From positions 106,448,368 to 106,512,367 of the forward strand of contig NC_058337.1 in assembly GCF_905475395.1 (NCBI RefSeq): 64,000 bases of DNA, given 5' to 3'. How positions within the stretch are numbered: the stretch's first letter is position 1; the number at the start of each line of letters is the position of its first letter. A program made the translations under genes and the position numbers. Positions 59,701 through 64,000 of this stretch are shown here, one piece after another. A model generated the notes under the pieces. That model had not been told where the DNA came from. It was given only the letters and a program-made list of their open reading frames with translations, and made no database searches. This DNA is from Chrysoperla carnea. Lineage: Eukaryota > Arthropoda > Insecta > Neuroptera > Chrysopidae.

Positions 59701-62700
59701 CCTTACATAAGGCCTCAAACAGGATTGTACTAAGATTTTCACAGATGAAAAGTATTTATGATGTTCTCTAATGATTAGAATACCATGGCATGTCTTAAGT
59801 ATAAACTTTATCCTATTATGTAGTTGATAGTTCAAGGGCAAGTGTAAAAAGACGAGTATGATGAGAAAGATCTTTAATTAAATATAATTAACACACATAA
59901 TCATATTTCTTACATCATTTTCATGTATTGGAAGTCTATCTATTTTTCCCATTCTTTAAAGATAAAATAAGAAAATGTTATTGTTGAACACAGGAGTTTT
60001 CTTTCGGTTTTCTGGCGACAAGATTTTGTTTTTGGTTGCCTATATTCTATAAATGCTTTCGTGGTAGATAAACAATTTCTATGTAGATGATTCCCATTGC
60101 TAGTTCACTATTGTTTTACGGTAAAAATACAGTAAAGAAATATGTCATGTTTCTCTATCTCGCGGCGCCCGGTTGATATCAAAAAGAAAATACTCTGGCT
60201 AACTAGAACAACCACAACTTGCAATGATAGATGAGGTCACGAAAGTAAATATATTAAACTTTTCATCTAAATTAAACAAAGCTATTAAATGTTTTCATTA
60301 GAGTCTTCCTTGCTTTATCAGATAAATCAACTAATAATGATTTAAGAAATAATTATGCTTATCAGTTCGAACCTGTGCTTACTAAATATTTGAATTAAAA
60401 CTACTTAATTAATAATTTATACTTATGTGACTCATGTTTGTATTAAAAATTTTTATTATTATTATATAATATATACCATAAAAAAATTTGCTTTTCAGCA
60501 GAACTATTATTAGTCCGAGAGACCAAAGGTTTTTTTCGAGTTGATAATTATTATCATTCTTTTTATCTACGAACATTCTTATAAGTGGTATGTTCTCTTT
60601 CCAGCGGCTCCGAAACTTTTTAATCGTACGTACTAACTTTCTCTGACACTAAAATGCGCTGACTCAAAGATAGATACATCTCATTACACATTTTTGACAC
60701 TCATGGGCGCCTACTTCCATCCCTCGCGAAAAAATTCCTTGTTATCGAGCGAAGGGTAACAGCTAAAACTGAGGACCTACGAAAAAACCATTGTCTTTTT
60801 ATGTACATTATTAATATTAGCTAGTGACCACCCGCTTCGTGAAAAGTTCCGAAGTGCAGACCTTGTGAATAAGCTTAATGTGTTCGTTCACTGAACTACG
60901 CGATAGACACGAAGAGACTAATTCGTAAAATTCTCAATGATGTAATGCAATTATTTAAATTTGTACTTAACATTGTTGGTCTTTGTTTTTTTAATTAAAT
61001 AAAGAAAAATATCTTATAAAATTTAATAAATTAGTAAACAATATAAGGTTATCGCAATTTAATAAACAAAAACTATTTATATTCTGAAAATATGTGTATG
61101 TTTTTTTTTTTATGATTTCAGGAACGCTCATAATTGTGGGGCGGTTTCACATTGTATTCAAACCGTGTGGGAACACCAAAATGAAAAAGGTGACAATGAT
61201 AGCGTTTGCAAAATCTGTAAAGATATGGTAAAGGAAGCACGTGATCAATTGGAGAGTAATGAAACTCAGGTAATGGAAACTGTTTCAAATTTCCTTTTCT
61301 TTTTTTAATTTCAGTATACTAAAAAATGCATGACTACTTACATAATATTCTTTAAATTAGAAGTCCATTATTTGAAAATAATATAAGTAGAAAAATTTTG
61401 ATTGACAATTTAGTAACTTCATGCTAAGATAATTTCGATTTTATATAATATATGCAATACATATTACATAAGCGTCATAATTTTACTCGCCTTTGGTGGT
61501 CTTTCTATAATCGAGAATCATTTCTACATAATTAGTTTAGTAGTTATCCGAGTTTTCTTTTTATAATAAAAAGATAATTAAGAGAATTTCCTTTTCTTTT
61601 TAGGAAGAGCTAAAAGAAGTATTTGAAGGATCATGTAAATTGATTCCAATTAAAGTGATCAATCAAGAATGTATTAAATTAGCCGATGATTTTATTCCGG
61701 ATCTTGTTGAAACATTAGCATCACAAATGAATCCAGAAGTTGTATGCTCCGTTGCTGGATTATGTAACAACGAACGATATGATAAATTAATAGCTGAAGA
61801 AGAAGCAAAACATCCAAAACCAGCAAGTTTAGCCGATGATATTCATGTTAACGATTGCAGTGGTTGTTATACAGTTATGGATAAAATTGAAGCGAAATTT
61901 TCGAACTTAAATGAAAATGATTTCTTAAATGAATTATTAATGGTATTTAGCAAAAAGTTGATTAATTTTTGTCCTATTTTTAACTAGAAACTTTTCACTT
62001 AGGTTTGCGGAAACATGGGTAGCTTCTCAGACGCTTGTGCCAACATTATGGTCAAATATTTTGATGAAATATACGGTACATTGAAACGTGACCTTAATTC
62101 GAAATCAGTATGTCATATTTCTGGTATGTGTAGTGCCAAATTCCACCAACATCCAGAATTGGACTCTGCCGTTGAAATTATTCCACATGGTTCCACCGGA
62201 CTTCGCCCTGTAGAGTAAGTTTAAGTTAAAAGTATTTGATAAGAATACCATTTTTTCAAAATTTTCGGGTGATATCTCAAATTTTAGCCAAGTTTTGTTT
62301 CAAACTAAATTTAATATATTTTTTATATTCTGTAAACTTTGAAACAGAAATGTTAGGAGTACAGAAAATATACAAGCACCCATGTGTATATTTGTAATGT
62401 CAAGTATTGATGTCATTTTTTAATTTCTAATAAACACAGAAATCCAATTCATTTGACAACTAGATATCATAGAAAATACTCGAGTAATCTCTAAATGAAC
62501 CAAATTTTTGTATTTTTTAAAAGTCTGAAAAAAAAGGCTGGATAAAACTCATAATATAAGATAATTTTGACCCAAAAAATACAAAAATTGTATTAATTTG
62601 GTGGTTGGATGCATAGTTTCTGCGATACCGTCCAAAATTCTATTTAAAGAGTCATTTTTCGAATCGATCTCGGCCAATTCCTTATAAAATATTTGAGTAT

Positions 62701-64000
62701 TTGTTATTAAAAAAAATTTTTTTCTAGTGATGATTTACCATGCGATCTATGTTCCCAACTTGTTGGTCATTTACGTGATTTATTAATTGCAAACACCACT
62801 GAAAGTGAATTCCAACAAGTACTCGAAGGTTTATGCAAACAAACGAATTCATTTAAAGCCGAATGTTTGAATATTGTTGATGAATATTATCCACGAATCT
62901 ATTACGTTCTAGTAAATGAATTAAAACCACAAGAAGTGTGTGTTATGGCTGGTTTATGTCCTAGACCCAAAGGACTTGACGCAGAAGTATGTAAATTTTA
63001 TATTTTGTATTTATCTTTATAAAAAATTTATAAACTAGTTTAACTTGTTTTTAATAGTGTTTCAAATAGTTGATTGTAAGTAATATAGAATTGAACTAGT
63101 TAAGGTTATACGGACACCACCGTAATTTATAGCTAAGAATGTTTTGTTTAGTATGTTGTCAATTAATAGTAAATGTTTGAAAAACTGTAATAATTTCGTC
63201 ATCTTTCGACAAATTAGGAAGTTTCTACTAATCCTCAAAAGTATTAATTTTTTTACGTTATTTCATAGTAAAATAGAAAACCTAAAATAATGCCAGAATC
63301 ATTTTGATATATTTAAATTTGATTAACTTGTTAACAATAAATATATATTTGGGTATTAACAATATTTATATCAGGATTTACCCTTTTTTTACAAATTCTA
63401 GGAAGGAATCCTAAATTAATGTGTGTACGATACGCATCTAAATATTTTTTAAATTTATTTATTAAAATTTCATATTTTTAAGGTACCAATTTGGCCACTT
63501 TTACAAGACGATACAATCAAAAATTCAAAGATTGTAACAAAGGTTTTAGAATCACAAAACAATAAAGAATTAATTGGAAACGACGAAGCGAATAGTTATG
63601 GAAATAACGAAAGATTATTAACAGACGATGAAATTCAAAGTGCTCAATTACCAATTGATCGTATTTTACCAGGGAGTTTATTAGGCGCACAAAGTTCTCA
63701 AGTTTGCTCATTATGTGAATATGCGCTTCATTATATACAAACCGAGTTGAGTGATTCAAGAACTGAGGTGCGTAGTTTTTTTTAAATAAATAAATAATTT
63801 TTATCGCACCGTACCAAAGTTTTGAAAACAGTTTTTTTACACAAATCAAAACATATAGATAACTTTATCTAATACTTAGAAATGTTGATAATCCTTCATT
63901 TCTTTTAAGATTTCGTTGCAAAAATTTTTCAGGATGAAATAAAACATGTCGTTGAATCAATGTGTGATAAATTACCACGATCCGTAAATAAAGAATGTGA
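44701..64000 (+). CDS. PSAP: Prosaposin (saposin precursor), 3' end beyond the window
   Basis: Exons seen: 44701-44749, 55347-55425, 61122-61269, 61604-61942, 62003-62214, 62728-62986, 63483-63767 and 63933 to the window edge, about 479 residues so far. Exon 1 is a signal peptide (MKILLSIICALCTFIYG). Next comes a saposin A-type domain (CTWGPSYWCKNLTNAHNCGA). Saposin B domains with the six-cysteine pattern follow: VCKICKDMV to CSVAGLC; CSGCYTVMD to CHISGMC; LPCDLCSQLV to CVMAGLC. After a linker a fourth begins at VCSLCEYAL and runs off the window. Prosaposin is a lysosomal precursor cleaved into saposins that present sphingolipids to hydrolases. Potential N-glycosylation sites include NLT, NET and NTT. 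Exon 1 is joined by phase (1) and by the need for a signal peptide across a 10.6-kb intron, so it is the least certain exon. Confidence 0.9.
46366..46667 (+). repeat. Dispersed repeat C, copy 1
   Basis: About 300 bp from ACTTCAGATGAAGAATTCTC to GATTATCCCCTATT, closely matching 57283-57623. Landmarks: GTGACGTCATACG, GGGTATCGCCATAGAG and GGAGATGGGCAACCTTTGAA. This copy lacks about 40 bp present in the other near its right end. Confidence 0.8.
51640..51903. mobile_element. MITE-like element with inverted ends of about 57 bp
   Basis: The left arm contains GAAGTAAGAG, GACGTTCTTATG and AAAACAAAGTGGGAATGTA. The right arm (51843-51903), reverse-complemented, contains ATAAGTAAGCAGAG, GACGTTCTTATG and AAAACAAAGCGGGAATGTA. 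The arms enclose about 150 bp that is CA-rich at its right side. It is non-coding. Confidence 0.75.
52843..52963. mobile_element. Short inverted-repeat element (about 120 bp)
   Basis: The left arm GTTCAAACCAAACTGACAAC followed by GAACAAGAGAG faces a right arm that reads, reverse-complemented, TTTCAAACCGTACTGACACC followed by AAACAAGAGA. The centre carries a direct duplication of TATGTGCACTCAAAT. A solo arm of the same family lies at 18525-18558. Confidence 0.7.
53068..53140 (-). tRNA. tRNA-Lys (anticodon UUU)
   Basis: Read on the minus strand, the 73-nt sequence folds as a standard cloverleaf. The acceptor is GCCCGGG against CTCGGGC (one G-U pair), the D-stem GCTC/GAGC, and the anticodon stem TTGGA/TCCAA with loop CTTTTAA (anticodon TTT). 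The variable loop is GGGTC and the T-loop TTCAAGT. The T-stem CAGCG/CCCTG has one C-C mismatch; the usual insect sequence there is CAGGG. The discriminator base is G. It lies antisense inside prosaposin intron 1, as a nested Pol III gene. It may be active or recently decayed, and the single mismatch leaves both open. Confidence 0.85.
53866..54136 (-). repeat. Dispersed repeat X, copy 2, with internal duplication
   Basis: On the minus strand this reads CGTAGCGCCTAAACAG first and GGGGTTTTTTAAATTTTG later, the same order as at 4440-4625 on plus. Between them, a block of about 70 bp (landmark CTCCATTAAATT on plus, at about 53953 and 54079) is present twice as a direct repeat. It is non-coding. 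Confidence 0.6.
56666..56845. mobile_element. Inverted-repeat element (about 180 bp) with 40-bp ends
   Basis: The left arm TCTAGTCATCGGACGTTGCG continues into a perfect 26-bp match (GTTGCGTACTTTGTACTGCG and on to CATCAG) with the reverse complement of the right arm at 56806-56845. The centre holds two smaller palindromes, CTTTCTCTCGAACGAGAAAG and an AATTG/CAATT-rich stem, so the whole can fold as a nested hairpin. It is non-coding. Confidence 0.8.
57283..57623 (+). repeat. Dispersed repeat C, copy 2
   Basis: About 340 bp, same strand and order as 46366-46667. It begins ACTTCAGATGAAGAATTCTC and ends GATTATCCCCTATT. It includes about 40 bp missing from copy 1. The two copies lie on either side of prosaposin exon 2. 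Confidence 0.8.
58690..59105. repeat. ATTCG-rich, possibly MITE-like stretch
   Basis: ATTCG or CGAAT occurs many times in both orientations over 400 bp, and the stretch ends TTTGCCAAACCCTACCTGTA. The outer parts look loosely inverted (GACATTATTCGAATGAAC against CTTATTCGAGTAAATTTTG), but the ends do not pair cleanly. Tentative. Confidence 0.35.

Larger units (their letters stand above)
55426..61121. other. Prosaposin intron 2 (5.7 kb)
   Basis: AT-rich, with an inverted-repeat element at 56666, repeat C copy 2 at 57283, and an ATTCG-rich stretch at 58690-59105. A block at about 59215-59570 is less AT-rich than its surroundings and has no open frame of interest. No exon is recognised here. Confidence 0.6.

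Noticed and set aside
1-64000. Old viral or LTR elements, CRISPR arrays, plasmid or phage features
   Set aside because: No reverse transcriptase, integrase, capsid or envelope frame, no paired long terminal repeats, and no regularly spaced repeat-spacer array was recognised.

Overview
The window looks like nuclear DNA of an insect (order not determined). It is very AT-rich and intron-rich, with canonical GT/AG splice sites. It carries a pickpocket-type DEG/ENaC channel, a secreted chymotrypsin-fold protease, a C2H2 protein with 12 fingers, and many short inverted-repeat elements. There is no operon structure, CRISPR array or recognisable provirus. The gene models below were built by hand from splice sites, reading phase and remembered protein families. 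Exon phases close in every model, but no search was run.

Layout, left to right: (1) 248-2379, two tandem copies of the last three exons of a pickpocket channel (+). (2) 3867-7989, a mitochondrial FAST-kinase-domain/RAP protein (-). (3) 9548-11470, peroxisomal PEX11 gamma (+), divergent from (2). (4) 15700-16989, a single-exon zinc-finger protein (-). (5) 18161-19191, ribonuclease H2 subunit B (-). (6) 19910-28010, the FANCM DNA translocase (+), head to head with (5). (7) 31360-40864, RalGAP subunit beta (+). (8) 41958-43694, a secreted S1 serine protease (+). (9) 44701 to the window end, prosaposin (+), with a 10.6-kb first intron that holds an antisense tRNA-Lys(UUU) and several MITE-like elements.

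Most genes have unrelated jobs. The exception is the RNASEH2B/FANCM pair. Both proteins act on RNA:DNA hybrids and genome stability, and they start 718 bp apart on opposite strands, so a shared promoter is plausible. The most unusual coding feature is the large FANCM exon 23186-25947. Its disordered tail carries three separate repeat families: D-x-F-x-V-S motifs, six SP(I/V)L-x-(S/T)Q heptads, and a 105-bp coding minisatellite whose first four units carry an SQ-KEN motif. This suggests an expanded array of phosphorylation and degradation signals.

The rest is AT-rich spacer and intron sequence with dispersed repeats. These include two long copies and one fragment of a roughly 600-bp family (14944, 29712, 36299), a 110-120-bp companion repeat (14816, 30523), inverted-repeat elements (2389, 51640, 52843, 56666), a repeat pair on either side of prosaposin exon 2 (46366, 57283), and a tandem repeat in a FANCM intron (27210).
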